Positions 17,376 to 27,866 of a DNA stretch of 64,000 nucleotides are shown here, one piece after another. Positions within the stretch are counted from its first letter, which is position 1; every line of letters begins with the position of its first letter. The DNA is taken from NCBI GenBank assembly GCA_942490705.1, contig CALNXY010000012.1, positions 1,116,001 through 1,180,000 on the forward strand, written 5' to 3'. Made by a program: the position numbers and the translations under genes. Below the pieces are notes generated by a model. That model searched no databases, was not told the origin of the DNA, and worked only from the letters and a program-made list of their open reading frames with translations. This DNA comes from JAGRCP01 sp942490705. Lineage in GTDB: Bacteria > Chloroflexota > Anaerolineae > Caldilineales > Caldilineaceae.

Positions 17376-19007
17376 TTACTCCAGGCCGACCAGATAGAGC
17401 CAGGGATAGCCTTCGGAATCGAATTGCCAGCCCTGTACGCCGGCCTGGCGCAGCATGACGCGGTCGTAGAGATGGACGGGCAGCGCCAGCGCGTTCTCCA
17501 TGATAATCTGCTGCGCTTCGGCATAGAGCGCAGCCCGCTCTGCCTCGTCGATGGTGACGGGCGCCTGGCGCAGCGTCTCGTCGAGCCGCTCGTCCACAAA
17601 GCGGGTGAACGCCGAACCGCCATCGATGTTGGCCGAATCGTAGACAAAGCTGAGTACGCCGGGGTCGGCGCTGGTCCAGCCCATGTTGATCAGGTTGTGC
17701 TCGCCTGCGGAGGCCGCTTCGAAGATGCCGGCATCGTCCAGCGTCGTCAGGTCCACTGTGAAGCCGGCCGCGGTCAGATAGGCGGTCAGCAACTCCATGA
17801 ACGCGCCTTCGTAGACGGGCGAGGCGATGTAGGTCACCGTCAGGGGCTCGCCGTTCTGCTCGCGCAGGCCGTCGCCATCCTCGTCGACCCAGCCGGCCTC
17901 GTCCAGCAGCTCGGCCGCGCGTTCCGGATCATAGCTGTAGAGGCTTGCCGCGTCTTCGTTGAAGGCAAAGGTCGTGGGCGCCAGGACGCTGCTGGCCGGA
18001 CCTTGCAGGCCGTCAAACGCAACCTGGACCAGCTCCTCCTGGTTGACGGCAAGGTTCATGGCTTGGCGCACCAACGGATCGTCGGTTGGGGCCTTGGCCG
18101 TATTGAGCATCATGTGCGACGGCATGCCGGGCGCGGAGAAGGTCTCCACTACATAGTCGCCACCGTCGACCAGGCTGGCTACATCCTGGTAGGGCGGATC
18201 TTCCACCACGTGCGCCTCGCCGGTCTGGAGCGCGGTCAGCCGCGTCGCCGGTTCGGGCAGGAAGCGCAGAGTGATCTCGTCCAACTGAGCCGCGCCGCCG
18301 GCGCCGAGAAAGCTCGGGCCCCAGGCGTAGTCCGGATTCTTGGCCAGCACCAGGCGATCCTGGGGGGCCCATTCGACAAAGACAAAGGGACCGGAGCCGA
18401 TGGGATTCTGTCCGAAGTTCTCGTCAGCCGCCGGGCCCGGGGCCGGAATGCCCATCCAGGGCTGAGCCAGATCGCGGATGAAGGTCGGTTTGGGATCGCT
18501 GAAGGTTATGGTCAGCGTCTGATCGTCGACTACTTCGGCGCTGTCGTAGCCGGCCAGGATAGTGCCGGCCGGCGTTGCGCTCTCGGCAGCGACGATGCGG
18601 TCAAACGCGTTCTTGACCGCGGCCGCGTCGAGGGGCGTGCCGTCATGGAAGCGCACATCGTCGCGCAGCGTAAAGGTGAATTCCGTGGCCGCGTCATTTA
18701 CCTCCCACGCGGTCGCCAGCCCGGGGAAGAGGTCGCCCGCCTGGTCGACCGTCGTGAGCGTGTCGAAGAGGTTCATGAGAATCAGCCGCTCGGCAATGAA
18801 GAGACCGTCCTTGGGATCGAGCGTGACCGGCTCGGTGGCCATGCCAAAGGTGAGCGTCTGCTCGGCCGCGCCGGCCTCGGCGGCGTCGCCCGCGGCTTGC
18901 TGGGTTGATGGCGCGGCAGCCGGCGCACACCCGCTCACGAGCAAGGCGAGACCGGCAAGCAAGAGGGTGAGCACAAACAGGGACCGCTTTGCCTGACTGA
19001 GGATCAT
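17376..19007 (-). CDS. peptide/nickel-type ABC substrate-binding lipoprotein
   Basis: A 543-residue family-5 solute-binding protein with signal peptide and lipobox (LVSGCAP), an Ala-rich linker, then LTFGMATEPVTLDPKDG and the family landmark DVRFHDGTPLDAAAVKNAFD. I chose the ATG followed by ILSQAKRS, which has GGAG 8 nt upstream; 56 codons of open frame further upstream are not coding-like. It is the first gene of a three-gene importer (binding protein, DppB, DppC) without its own ATPases, which must come from elsewhere. Family-5 proteins bind peptides, nickel or glycosides. Confidence 0.88.
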   Translation of the reverse strand: MILSQAKRSLFVLTLLLAGLALLVSGCAPAAAPSTQQAAGDAAEAGAAEQTLTFGMATEPVTLDPKDGLFIAERLILMNLFDTLTTVDQAGDLFPGLATAWEVNDAATEFTFTLRDDVRFHDGTPLDAAAVKNAFDRIVAAESATPAGTILAGYDSAEVVDDQTLTITFSDPKPTFIRDLAQPWMGIPAPGPAADENFGQNPIGSGPFVFVEWAPQDRLVLAKNPDYAWGPSFLGAGGAAQLDEITLRFLPEPATRLTALQTGEAHVVEDPPYQDVASLVDGGDYVVETFSAPGMPSHMMLNTAKAPTDDPLVRQAMNLAVNQEELVQVAFDGLQGPASSVLAPTTFAFNEDAASLYSYDPERAAELLDEAGWVDEDGDGLREQNGEPLTVTYIASPVYEGAFMELLTAYLTAAGFTVDLTTLDDAGIFEAASAGEHNLINMGWTSADPGVLSFVYDSANIDGGSAFTRFVDERLDETLRQAPVTIDEAERAALYAEAQQIIMENALALPVHLYDRVMLRQAGVQGWQFDSEGYPWLYLVGLE

Positions 19008-19323
19008 GAGCGCTTCTCCTTCGACCTGGGTCGATGACAAACTAGGTTGGATTCGTTGGGGGTAAGCCATGCAATCGCGCAAACCGGGGGCTTTGAGGTA
19101 CCGCCAATCCATCATAGCACCGAAGGAGACTGGACAAAAACCCATGCATGCCCAGTTCTTCACCCTGTGTCCCACAGCACACCCCGCCAGTCCCCTACCG
19201 CGCAGCCGCCTTCATTCATCTCATCTATCCTACTTACAGAGCCTGCCCGACCGGCGCCGCCAGGCGGCTCGACATGAACCCGTTGTCCCCTCATTCTGAT
19301 CGACTCTACGGAGGAAGCGAGAT

Positions 19324-22300
19324 ATGAAACCGAGACGAACGACTGCAAACCGATTGTTGTCTGTGCTCATGCTGCTGGCCATGATGGTAGGCGTAGTGCC
19401 TGCCGGGATGGTCGAGGCAGCGCCGCGTCTGGAATTGGCCGCGCCGGCCCAGGTCAACGCGGAAAACCCGATCCAGGCGATCTATCTATATGATGACGAC
19501 GACGCCATTGCCAGCGCAGTCGGCTCGCTGCTGGGCGAGAACGGCATGACGGTTGAACTGGCGCGCCTGGCCGACCTGCCGCCCGAGCCGGCCAACACGC
19601 GCATCTTCCTGCCCATCGTCCAGGCGGTGACGGCGGGCGTCGCCGCGCGCCAGACCGTGGAGCGCATCACGGCTGACGAGCTGGGCGCCATGACCGCATA
19701 CGATCTGATTGTGATCAGCGCCGACATGACGCCTGCGGTGCTCGGCGCCACGCGCACAGGCGAGATCATCGCCAGCGGTCGGCCGGTGGTGGCCATGGGC
19801 CAGGGCGGCGCGCAGTTCCTTGCCGCCGCAGGCGCCAGCCTCGGCCAAAGCAACGGCGCCCAGGCCACCGGCAGCCAGACGGAGAATCCCGAAGGCAACG
19901 CCAGCGCGGCCTTCTATGCCGGTCCCAATCCGGTAGCCAATGACAGCGTACTGACGCTCTACAACGGCGGCCAGCCGACCGTCGTGGCAGTTCTGCCCGA
20001 GCCCGAGGCGGGCATTCGGCGTCTGGCCCAGCTTGCCGGACAGAGCGGCCAGATCGCCATTGCCACCGAAGACGACCGCTGGGGCCTCTGGGGCTTTGCC
20101 GGCGGACCGAGCGCCATGACCGAAACGGGCCGCGCGCTCTTCGTCAACCTGGCGCGCCTGCTCACCGACGACGCCGTGGAAATCCCCCTGGCTACCGGCT
20201 CGCTGATGCCGGAGCCCGGCATCGATCCGGCACTGGCCGCGGCACTGGCCGGCGGTCAGGCCCAGTACGCGCTGGTGCAGCTCTACGCGATCCCCGACGA
20301 GGCGACGCGTGGGCAGCTGGCCGAGCTGGGCGTGACGCTGCTGACCTACATGAGCAACAACACCTACAGCGCGCTGCTCAGCCCCGGCCTCAATCCCAAT
20401 TCAGAGGCGCTGCTGACCCTGGTGCGTTTTGCCGGCGCCTATCAGCCCGAATACAAGGTCGATCCGGCCTTGGGCGATGCAGCGCGCGTCAGCGCAGCCG
20501 CAGAGACCGCACCGGTGACGGAGGCCCACGTTGTCTTCTTCAGCGACGTGACGCCTGCCACCATCATGGCGACGCTGCAGCGCATCGTGGGCGAAGGCTA
20601 TCGCCAGGCCGCGGTCGCAACCGAGTGGTTCGTGCCCAACAACGCCGGCATCATTGCCGCGTTGGCCCAGGAGCCGATCGTGCGCTTCATTGCGCCGCTG
20701 ACGCCGCCCCAGGATCTCAACAGCACGTCCCACGGCCCGATCAACACGGACGACGTGCAGAACCTGCTCGTCAACGGCGGCTCGGCCCAGTACCTCGGCC
20801 TGAGCGGTCAGGGCGTCACCGTGGCCCAGTTCGAGCGCCGCGGCGACACCAGCCATCCCGACCTGAGCGGCCGCATCATCATTGGCGGCGAAGCCCATGC
20901 CAACACCTCCAGTCACGCCACCCATGTGGCCGGCATCATCCTGGGCAGCGGTGCGGACAGCGCCAACAATGGCGGTTCGGCCTTCCAGTGGCGGGGACAC
21001 GCGCCCGAAGCGCGCCTCGTTTCCGAGAGCTACGGCACCGACGCCGGCACGACTGCCTATGGCGACAACTGGTACGACGCCATCGTGAGCAACAGCGCCC
21101 AGTCGAGCAACCACTCCTACGTGCAGACGTGGGGCACCTACGACGGCACGGCCAGCGCGGTCGATCAGATCGTGCGTGGCGACGGCGTAGACGCTGACGG
21201 CAACAGTATTCCGGCCCGTACGTCGATCTTCGCGGTGGCCAACCAGGGCGTAGGCGCCCAGTATGATGACGAAGAAGGTTTCTACGCCATCTACGCACCG
21301 GCCAAGAATTCCATCGGGGTGGGCTCCACCGACACGACCGACGGCCAGCCCAGTGACTTCAGCTCGCGCGGCCCGACCTTCGACGGTCGCATCAAGCCCG
21401 ACGTCGTGGCACCGGGCTGTCGCGAGAGCGAAACCAACCCGTCGGACGGCATCGTCTCCACCGAGCAGGGCGGCGGCTACACGACCAAGTGCGGCACCTC
21501 CATGGCCGCGCCCGTGGTCACCGGCGTCACCGCGTTGATGTTCGAGCAGTTCCGCAACACCTTCGGCGCCGGCTTCAACGCCCTGCCCAGCACGGTCAAG
21601 GCGCTGCTGGTCAACACCGCCATGGATCAGGTCGGTACGTCGACCTTCAACGACCCCGACTGCGGCTGTACCTTCGAATACGAGACCGGTCCCGACTGGA
21701 CCACCGGCTATGGACTGGTTGATGCACAGGCCGCGGTAGCCGCGATCCGCAGCAAGAGCTTCATCGAGGATCAGGTTTCGCCCGGCAACACGCAGGACAC
21801 CTTCACCATCGACGTGACCGCCGGCATGCCCGAGCTGCGCTTCACCCTGGCCTGGGACGACGAGCCGGGTGACATCGCCACGGCCGAGACCGCGGCTAAG
21901 CTGGTCAACAACCTCAATCTGGTCCTGATTGCGCCGGACAACACGCAGCACTTCCCCTGGGTGCTCGACGCCCTGCCCATGACCGCAACGGCCGGTGACG
22001 GCGCGCCCGATCCCATCGATCAGGCCGACATCAACGACAACCCTGCCCGCCGCGACGTCAACAACCGCGACAATGTGGAGCAGGTGGTGGTCAACAATCC
22101 CATGGTCGGCACGTGGACGATCCGGGTGACGGCCGCGGCGCTGCCCAACGGCAACGCCCAGCCCTACAGCCTGGCCGGCGACTTCCGGACCCTCAACATC
22201 GTCAACCCGCAGACGGGTGACGTGGCCGAAGCCGGCGATCCCAACAATCCCAACGTGGTCTTGGTGACGGTGGAAGCCGTCCAGCCCTACGCCACGGATA

Positions 22301-24420
22301 CGAGTTCTTCGCTGGTCGACGCGGCCGTGGGCGACTTCGACGTGGAGATCGAAGGCACGCCTGCTTCGATCATCAGCGGCCTGCCCGTGGGCGATCAGTT
22401 CTGGCTCAACGTGCTGCCGGCGTCGGGCGTCTACAGCGCCGGCTCCAAGTACGACTTGACCGTGCGCTGGGACGGCCATGGTCAGGACACCGAGACCAAT
22501 TCCATCCTCTTCACCGAACGGGAGCAGACCGACCGGGCCATCGTGCTCGATCACTCGGGCTCCATGTCCGGCTACGACAAGATGAGCGCGGCCCAGAACG
22601 CGGCCCGCCTCTTCATCGATCAGTCGCTGGTGGACGACCGCATCGCGGTGGTTGGCTTCAGCACCAACACCTCGACGCCTTACGGCAGCACTCCGGTGAC
22701 GGCCAATCCGGGCAATCCGGAGCTGACTGCGGCCAAGAACGCGGTGGACGGCTTCTCGCCCACCAACATGACCGCTATCGGCAAGGGCTTGCTGGAAGGC
22801 CAAACCCAGGTCACGGCCAACGCTTCAGAGGCGGACGTGATCGTGCTGCTCTCCGACGGCATGGAAAACATCGACCCGCGCTACGACACGCCAGCGGTCA
22901 AAGGCGTGATCGAGCCGAGCGACACGATCGTGCACACGGTCTCCGTCGGCCCGGCCAGCGCCGCCCATCACGAGTTGATGGAAGAGATTGCCGACGACAA
23001 CGGCGGCGATGACTATGTGGTGACGGAAGACGGTTCGCTGATCGCAGCTCGTGCTGCCGCTACCAGTGCGGCCGCCACCGGCATCGATGCGTGGCCGACA
23101 ACGCTGCCCAACCGCATGGCCGATTCCTACAAGCAGGTGGCAGAGAACATTCTCTTTGAGAAGCGTCTCTTCCAGGCCAGCGGCGCTGTCGATCCTACTC
23201 AGAACAACGCAGCGTGGCCGCTGGTCGTACCGAGTGGCCTCAAACGCCTGACGGTTGCCGTCAACTGGTCGGTGGAGGCGCACATGCTGCGCCTGGTGGC
23301 CGTCGACCCGAATGGCAAGGAGTACTTCGTCGACCCGAGCAACCCGCTCTGCCGCACGGACGCGACCCATGAGACCTGCATCATCGAAGATCCGACGCCC
23401 GGCAGCTGGCGGCTGCTCGTCCAGTTCGTCGAAACGGACAAGGACAACGAGTATGTAGTCTGGGCCAGCGCCCGCACCAGCGTCAACTTCGACCTGGCCG
23501 TGGCGACGCCGTCCAACGAGCGCACGCCGGGAACGCCGATCCATCTGCTCGGCTTCCTGAGTCAGGGTGAGAAACCCCTGGTCAGCCAGCAGGTCGTGGC
23601 CAACGTCTTTGCACCCAACGGCTCTGTGGAGCAGGTTGAGTTCAAGGATGACGGTCAGCATGGCGACGGCGCCGCGGATGATGGCGTCTACGGCGGCTAC
23701 TATGTGGGCGGCAACGCCATCGGCGCTTACGCCGTGCGCGGCGTGGCCATGGGCAACGACAGCCTTGGCGCAGCGTTCACGCTCTATGCCAACACCGGCT
23801 TCCGCATGAAGCCACGCGTGCTCTACGTCTACTCGGATGATCGCGAGACGGCCCGCGACTACGAGCGGCTAATCGAAGCCAACGGGTCCGTAGTCGATCC
23901 GACCCGGGTGGACGATGTGCCAAGCGTCGACCTGCGCAAGTATAGCCTGGTCGTCATCGGTCCGGAGACGGGCAGCCTCGGCGACTGGGGCACCGATGCG
24001 GCGCTGAGCCACATCGTGCAGTACGAGCGCCCCGTCATGGGGCTGGGCGAAGGCGGCTATGCCTTCTTCGGCAAGCTGAAGCTCAATATCGGCTTTGCCA
24101 ACGGCGCGCACGGTGCCGAGGATACGATCCTGGTCGATAGCTACGGCGATCGCATCTGGAACTATCCCTATGATATCGATCTGAGGGAGCGCAAGACCGT
24201 GAAGCTCTATCAGGAGGAGAGCAAAGTCGTGGGCATCTTTGTGGAAGAGCGGCCGTCAGGCCTGCAGATCTTCGGCTTCGACGACGATGATCAGCGCTAT
24301 GCCGATCTGGTTCTGGAGGGCGACTGGTGGATGCTCTGGGGCTTTCAGGACGGGCCCGAGCGCATGACGCAAGACGGACGTGATCTCTTCGTCAACTCGC
24401 TCTACCGCACGATGGACTAG
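19324..24420 (+). CDS. giant secreted S8 subtilase with vWA and duplicated terminal domains
   Basis: A 1698-residue secreted protein. Residues 1-32 are a signal peptide. Residues 50-290 form an alpha/beta domain (AIYLYDDDD) ending in RWGLWGFAGGPSAMTETGR. An S8 domain spans about residues 490-770, with catalytic His531 (SSHATHVAG) and Ser726 (CGTSMAAPVVTG). At the catalytic Asp position the alignment gives Glu504 (GVTVAQFERRGDTSHPDL). A Kp43-like beta domain follows (SPGNTQDTF...WDDEPGD). A vWA domain starts at about 1070 with an intact MIDAS (D1076-H-S1078-G-S1080, later D1178). Then come beta-rich domains and a C-terminal domain (1498-1698) resembling the N-terminal one (WWMLWGFQDGPERMTQDGR). 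GGAGG precedes the ATG. No anchor is visible. It is monocistronic. It likely processes or binds extracellular protein. Confidence 0.85.
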   Translation: MKPRRTTANRLLSVLMLLAMMVGVVPAGMVEAAPRLELAAPAQVNAENPIQAIYLYDDDDAIASAVGSLLGENGMTVELARLADLPPEPANTRIFLPIVQAVTAGVAARQTVERITADELGAMTAYDLIVISADMTPAVLGATRTGEIIASGRPVVAMGQGGAQFLAAAGASLGQSNGAQATGSQTENPEGNASAAFYAGPNPVANDSVLTLYNGGQPTVVAVLPEPEAGIRRLAQLAGQSGQIAIATEDDRWGLWGFAGGPSAMTETGRALFVNLARLLTDDAVEIPLATGSLMPEPGIDPALAAALAGGQAQYALVQLYAIPDEATRGQLAELGVTLLTYMSNNTYSALLSPGLNPNSEALLTLVRFAGAYQPEYKVDPALGDAARVSAAAETAPVTEAHVVFFSDVTPATIMATLQRIVGEGYRQAAVATEWFVPNNAGIIAALAQEPIVRFIAPLTPPQDLNSTSHGPINTDDVQNLLVNGGSAQYLGLSGQGVTVAQFERRGDTSHPDLSGRIIIGGEAHANTSSHATHVAGIILGSGADSANNGGSAFQWRGHAPEARLVSESYGTDAGTTAYGDNWYDAIVSNSAQSSNHSYVQTWGTYDGTASAVDQIVRGDGVDADGNSIPARTSIFAVANQGVGAQYDDEEGFYAIYAPAKNSIGVGSTDTTDGQPSDFSSRGPTFDGRIKPDVVAPGCRESETNPSDGIVSTEQGGGYTTKCGTSMAAPVVTGVTALMFEQFRNTFGAGFNALPSTVKALLVNTAMDQVGTSTFNDPDCGCTFEYETGPDWTTGYGLVDAQAAVAAIRSKSFIEDQVSPGNTQDTFTIDVTAGMPELRFTLAWDDEPGDIATAETAAKLVNNLNLVLIAPDNTQHFPWVLDALPMTATAGDGAPDPIDQADINDNPARRDVNNRDNVEQVVVNNPMVGTWTIRVTAAALPNGNAQPYSLAGDFRTLNIVNPQTGDVAEAGDPNNPNVVLVTVEAVQPYATDTSSSLVDAAVGDFDVEIEGTPASIISGLPVGDQFWLNVLPASGVYSAGSKYDLTVRWDGHGQDTETNSILFTEREQTDRAIVLDHSGSMSGYDKMSAAQNAARLFIDQSLVDDRIAVVGFSTNTSTPYGSTPVTANPGNPELTAAKNAVDGFSPTNMTAIGKGLLEGQTQVTANASEADVIVLLSDGMENIDPRYDTPAVKGVIEPSDTIVHTVSVGPASAAHHELMEEIADDNGGDDYVVTEDGSLIAARAAATSAAATGIDAWPTTLPNRMADSYKQVAENILFEKRLFQASGAVDPTQNNAAWPLVVPSGLKRLTVAVNWSVEAHMLRLVAVDPNGKEYFVDPSNPLCRTDATHETCIIEDPTPGSWRLLVQFVETDKDNEYVVWASARTSVNFDLAVATPSNERTPGTPIHLLGFLSQGEKPLVSQQVVANVFAPNGSVEQVEFKDDGQHGDGAADDGVYGGYYVGGNAIGAYAVRGVAMGNDSLGAAFTLYANTGFRMKPRVLYVYSDDRETARDYERLIEANGSVVDPTRVDDVPSVDLRKYSLVVIGPETGSLGDWGTDAALSHIVQYERPVMGLGEGGYAFFGKLKLNIGFANGAHGAEDTILVDSYGDRIWNYPYDIDLRERKTVKLYQEESKVVGIFVEERPSGLQIFGFDDDDQRYADLVLEGDWWMLWGFQDGPERMTQDGRDLFVNSLYRTMD

Positions 24421-24460
24421 CGCTCGGCGTCGTCTGGCGAACGCTAAATAGCGTATGAAG

Positions 24461-24510
24461 AATCGAAAATGGTTAATGGTCGGGATCACCACCATTAACC
24501 ATTTTCGATT
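24461..24510 (+). repeat. perfect 20-bp inverted repeat (AT-rich hairpin)
   Basis: Arms of 20 bp at 24461-24480 and 24491-24510 are exactly complementary around a 10-nt loop, 40 nt after the subtilase stop. A partial direct copy of the right arm end (TTTTCGATT, then TTCGATTCA) follows. It may act as a factor-independent or bidirectional terminator despite lacking a T-tract, or be a small mobile palindrome. The rest of the 255-nt gap shows nothing clear. Confidence 0.6.
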
Positions 24511-24675
24511 TTCGATTCATCATTCAGCATTCCCCCAAGCCGGGCTGCAACAGGGACTGAACCGAGGGCGCATATGTGGACGTTACGATAAAAAGGGAGA
24601 GTCGCTCTGTCATTCCGAACTCTTCCATTTGGCAAGATTGAGAGTTCTGCACGTGCGATTTGGAGGCGCCCAGAG

Positions 24676-25284
24676 ATGACTCATTCACTGACTTCGCCTG
24701 ACCAACTGCTGCGCCAGGCATTCAAACAGGTTAATCGCTTCATGGTTCTGCTCTTTCGGCTTGGCCTGGGCGCCTGGGGCAACTGGCCGGAGACGAGCCA
24801 GGTCATGGTTTTGAGACACACAGGACGCAAATCAGGTCTGACGCGTTCTACGCCAGTCAACTTCATGCAGGCGGGCGATGATCTCTACTGCACCGCTGCT
24901 TTTGGCACAACGGCCGACTGGTACAGGAACATGCTGGCGGATCCTAATGTTGAGGTCTGGTTACCCCACGGCTGGTATGCCGGCGTTGCGACGGAAGTGC
25001 CGTCTGCTGATCCACGAAGGGATGAGCTCATGCGAGAGGTGCTGATTGCAAGCGGTTTTGCCGCTCCGCTCTTCGCTGGGATTAACCCCAAACAAGCCAG
25101 CGACGCTGAATTAGCGATGACCGCTGCCGACTACCGTCTGATTCGGATCCGCCTAACCAGCGCGCGTACAGGCCCTGGCGGGCCGGGCGACCTGGCCTGG
25201 ATTTGGCCACTTGCAACGCTGACGTTGGCGCTGGGTTGGTTCGTGCGTGGTCGTAGACGGTCCAGTATGAAGCGCTGCCCATGA
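24676..25284 (+). CDS. Ddn/DUF385-type deazaflavin-dependent nitroreductase family protein
   Basis: A 202-residue protein with the split-barrel motif of the F420-dependent nitroreductase/quinone reductase family (VMVLRHTGRKSGLTRSTPVN, DWYRNMLADPNVEVW). Family members bind F420 or a flavin and reduce quinones or nitro compounds. Unusually, the C-terminus adds a hydrophobic segment (WIWPLATLTLALGWFV) and a basic tail, which should tether it to the membrane. The stop overlaps the start of the following small membrane protein, suggesting a membrane-associated redox pair. Confidence 0.82.
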   Translation: MTHSLTSPDQLLRQAFKQVNRFMVLLFRLGLGAWGNWPETSQVMVLRHTGRKSGLTRSTPVNFMQAGDDLYCTAAFGTTADWYRNMLADPNVEVWLPHGWYAGVATEVPSADPRRDELMREVLIASGFAAPLFAGINPKQASDAELAMTAADYRLIRIRLTSARTGPGGPGDLAWIWPLATLTLALGWFVRGRRRSSMKRCP

Positions 25285-25754
25285 TGCTTTCTACAAATGG
25301 GCGTCCGCCGACATATTGGGGCCTGATTGGTCTGCTCGTCTTTCTCTGTATCAGTGCCGCACCGGCAGGGTTCGCGTTTGCGCTTGACCCAAGCGGCGCG
25401 TCGTTGGGCATGACGACCGAGGGGCTGGCCGGCAGTTTCCTGTCCGACTACCTGATTCCAGGCCTCTTCCTGCTCTGCGTGCTGGGCTTGTGGTCGTTGC
25501 TCATCGCCTACGGCCTATGGCAGCGGCCGAACTGGGGCTGGCTCCAACGAGTATTTGGCTGGGGCGGTCGCCACTGGTCCTGGGGAGCGGCATTGCTCCA
25601 GGGCATGATCCTGGTCGCCTGGATCGTTATTCAGGTGCTAATCGTCGGTTACGCCGCTTGGTTGCAGCCGTTCTACTTTGGCGTTGGCATGCTGATTGTC
25701 GGCCTGTGCTTCACCGCATCGGTGCGTGGCTATGCCGCAACGTGGTCGCAGTGA
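25281..25754 (+). CDS. small multi-pass membrane protein, unknown function
   Basis: A 157-residue protein with four likely transmembrane helices (YWGLIGLLVFLCISAAPAG; YLIPGLFLLCVLGLWSLLIA; LLQGMILVAWIVIQVLIVGY; FYFGVGMLIVGLCFTA). I do not recognise a named family. It is translationally coupled to the Ddn-like gene by ATGA-type overlap, so it may be its membrane partner or a quinone-pool-facing subunit; that is inference from context only. Confidence 0.75.
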   Translation: MMLSTNGRPPTYWGLIGLLVFLCISAAPAGFAFALDPSGASLGMTTEGLAGSFLSDYLIPGLFLLCVLGLWSLLIAYGLWQRPNWGWLQRVFGWGGRHWSWGAALLQGMILVAWIVIQVLIVGYAAWLQPFYFGVGMLIVGLCFTASVRGYAATWSQ

Positions 25755-25831
25755 AGGCGCGGGCTTCACCTTTGATCTTGCTGCGTAGTGATTTTGGGAT
25801 CGATTTCACAGACTCAATGGAGGAGGCAACA

Positions 25832-26347
25832 ATGAACCAGAAGGTACTTGTGGCCTACGCCACAAAATATGGTGCAACCGAAGAGATCGCCGAACGCATC
25901 GGCTTGGCGCTGGGCAAAGCCGGCGTTGCGGCCGAGGTGCTGGCCGTGGACAAGGTTGCCGATGTGACAGCCTATACCGCTGTTGTCGTGGGCAGTGCAG
26001 TCTATATCGGTGGCTGGCGCAAGGAGGCGGCCAAGTTTCTAGAGGAGAACGAAGAGGCGCTGGCCACACGGCCGGTCTGGCTTTTTTCCTCCGGTCCGAC
26101 AGGCGAGGGCGATCCGGTCGAGCAGATGGACGGCTGGACCTTCCCCGACAAGCTCAAACCAGTGGCCGCTCGCATCCAGCCGCGCGAGATCGTCGTCTTT
26201 CACGGCGACGTGGATGTAGAAAAACTCAATTTCATGGAGCGCTTCATGATCAAGAACGTCAAGGCGCCGACTGGAGACTTCCGTGATTGGGCCGCTATCG
26301 ATGACTGGGCCGAAGAGATCGCCGGCGCCCTGGTTGCCCAGCCTTGA
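25832..26347 (+). CDS. flavodoxin-domain protein (HemG-like)
   Basis: A 171-residue flavodoxin fold. The FMN phosphate loop is YATKYGATEEIAERI at the N-terminus, followed by VVVGSAVYIGGWRKEAAKFL and LFSSGPTGEGDP. It resembles the flavodoxin-like proteins related to menaquinone-dependent protoporphyrinogen oxidase (HemG), but the heme role is not certain. A strong GGAGGAGG lies 5 nt before the ATG; longer frames upstream are out of frame with the preceding gene and lack this site. It probably forms a redox locus with the preceding Ddn-like protein. Confidence 0.83.
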   Translation: MNQKVLVAYATKYGATEEIAERIGLALGKAGVAAEVLAVDKVADVTAYTAVVVGSAVYIGGWRKEAAKFLEENEEALATRPVWLFSSGPTGEGDPVEQMDGWTFPDKLKPVAARIQPREIVVFHGDVDVEKLNFMERFMIKNVKAPTGDFRDWAAIDDWAEEIAGALVAQP

Positions 26348-26420
26348 TCTGCTGTTGCCCACAAGCAATGCGGGCGAACGAAGTGCCGAAGCCAAGATCT
26401 TCGAGAGGCCATGAGTCTAG

Positions 26421-26571
26421 CGCCGGTTGAGTAGCCCGGAGGGCGTATCGAAACCAAGCGGGTTGACGTAGACCTGCGTCTTGGTTATGACGCTTCGGCA
26501 AGCTCAGGACGGCGCAGGCTCAACCGGCGTTACTGGCACCTGCTCCTTGGTTTCGACAAGCTCAACCGGCG
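26421..26571 (+). repeat. inverted-repeat intergenic element
   Basis: Left arm CGCCGGTTGAG plus TCGAAACCAAG (26421-26431, 26448-26458) is mirrored by CTTGGTTTCGA plus CTCAACCGGCG (26546-26571). The left arm holds a 16-nt insertion relative to the right. A further AAGCTCAGGACG and GGCTCAACCGGCG between them adds direct copies of the same core. It lies between the converging flavodoxin and aminotransferase genes and may act as a structured spacer or non-autonomous element. Confidence 0.5.
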
Positions 26572-26604
26572 TCGCTGCCACTCACCAGCGTCGTTATCGC
26601 GGAT

Positions 26605-27861
<1,257 letters not shown>

Positions 27862-27866
27862 GAGGA

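Noticed and set aside
16350..18908. Long plus-strand open frame of 852 codons opposite the peptide ABC genes
   Set aside because: It mirrors three well-supported minus-strand genes; its translation has no domain pattern and is rich in His/Gln/Arg as expected of a GC-rich antisense frame.
20401..22803. Minus-strand open frame of 800 codons inside the subtilase gene
   Set aside because: It is antisense to the S8/vWA region, which has clear catalytic motifs. The antisense translation is low-complexity Gly/Val/Arg/His.
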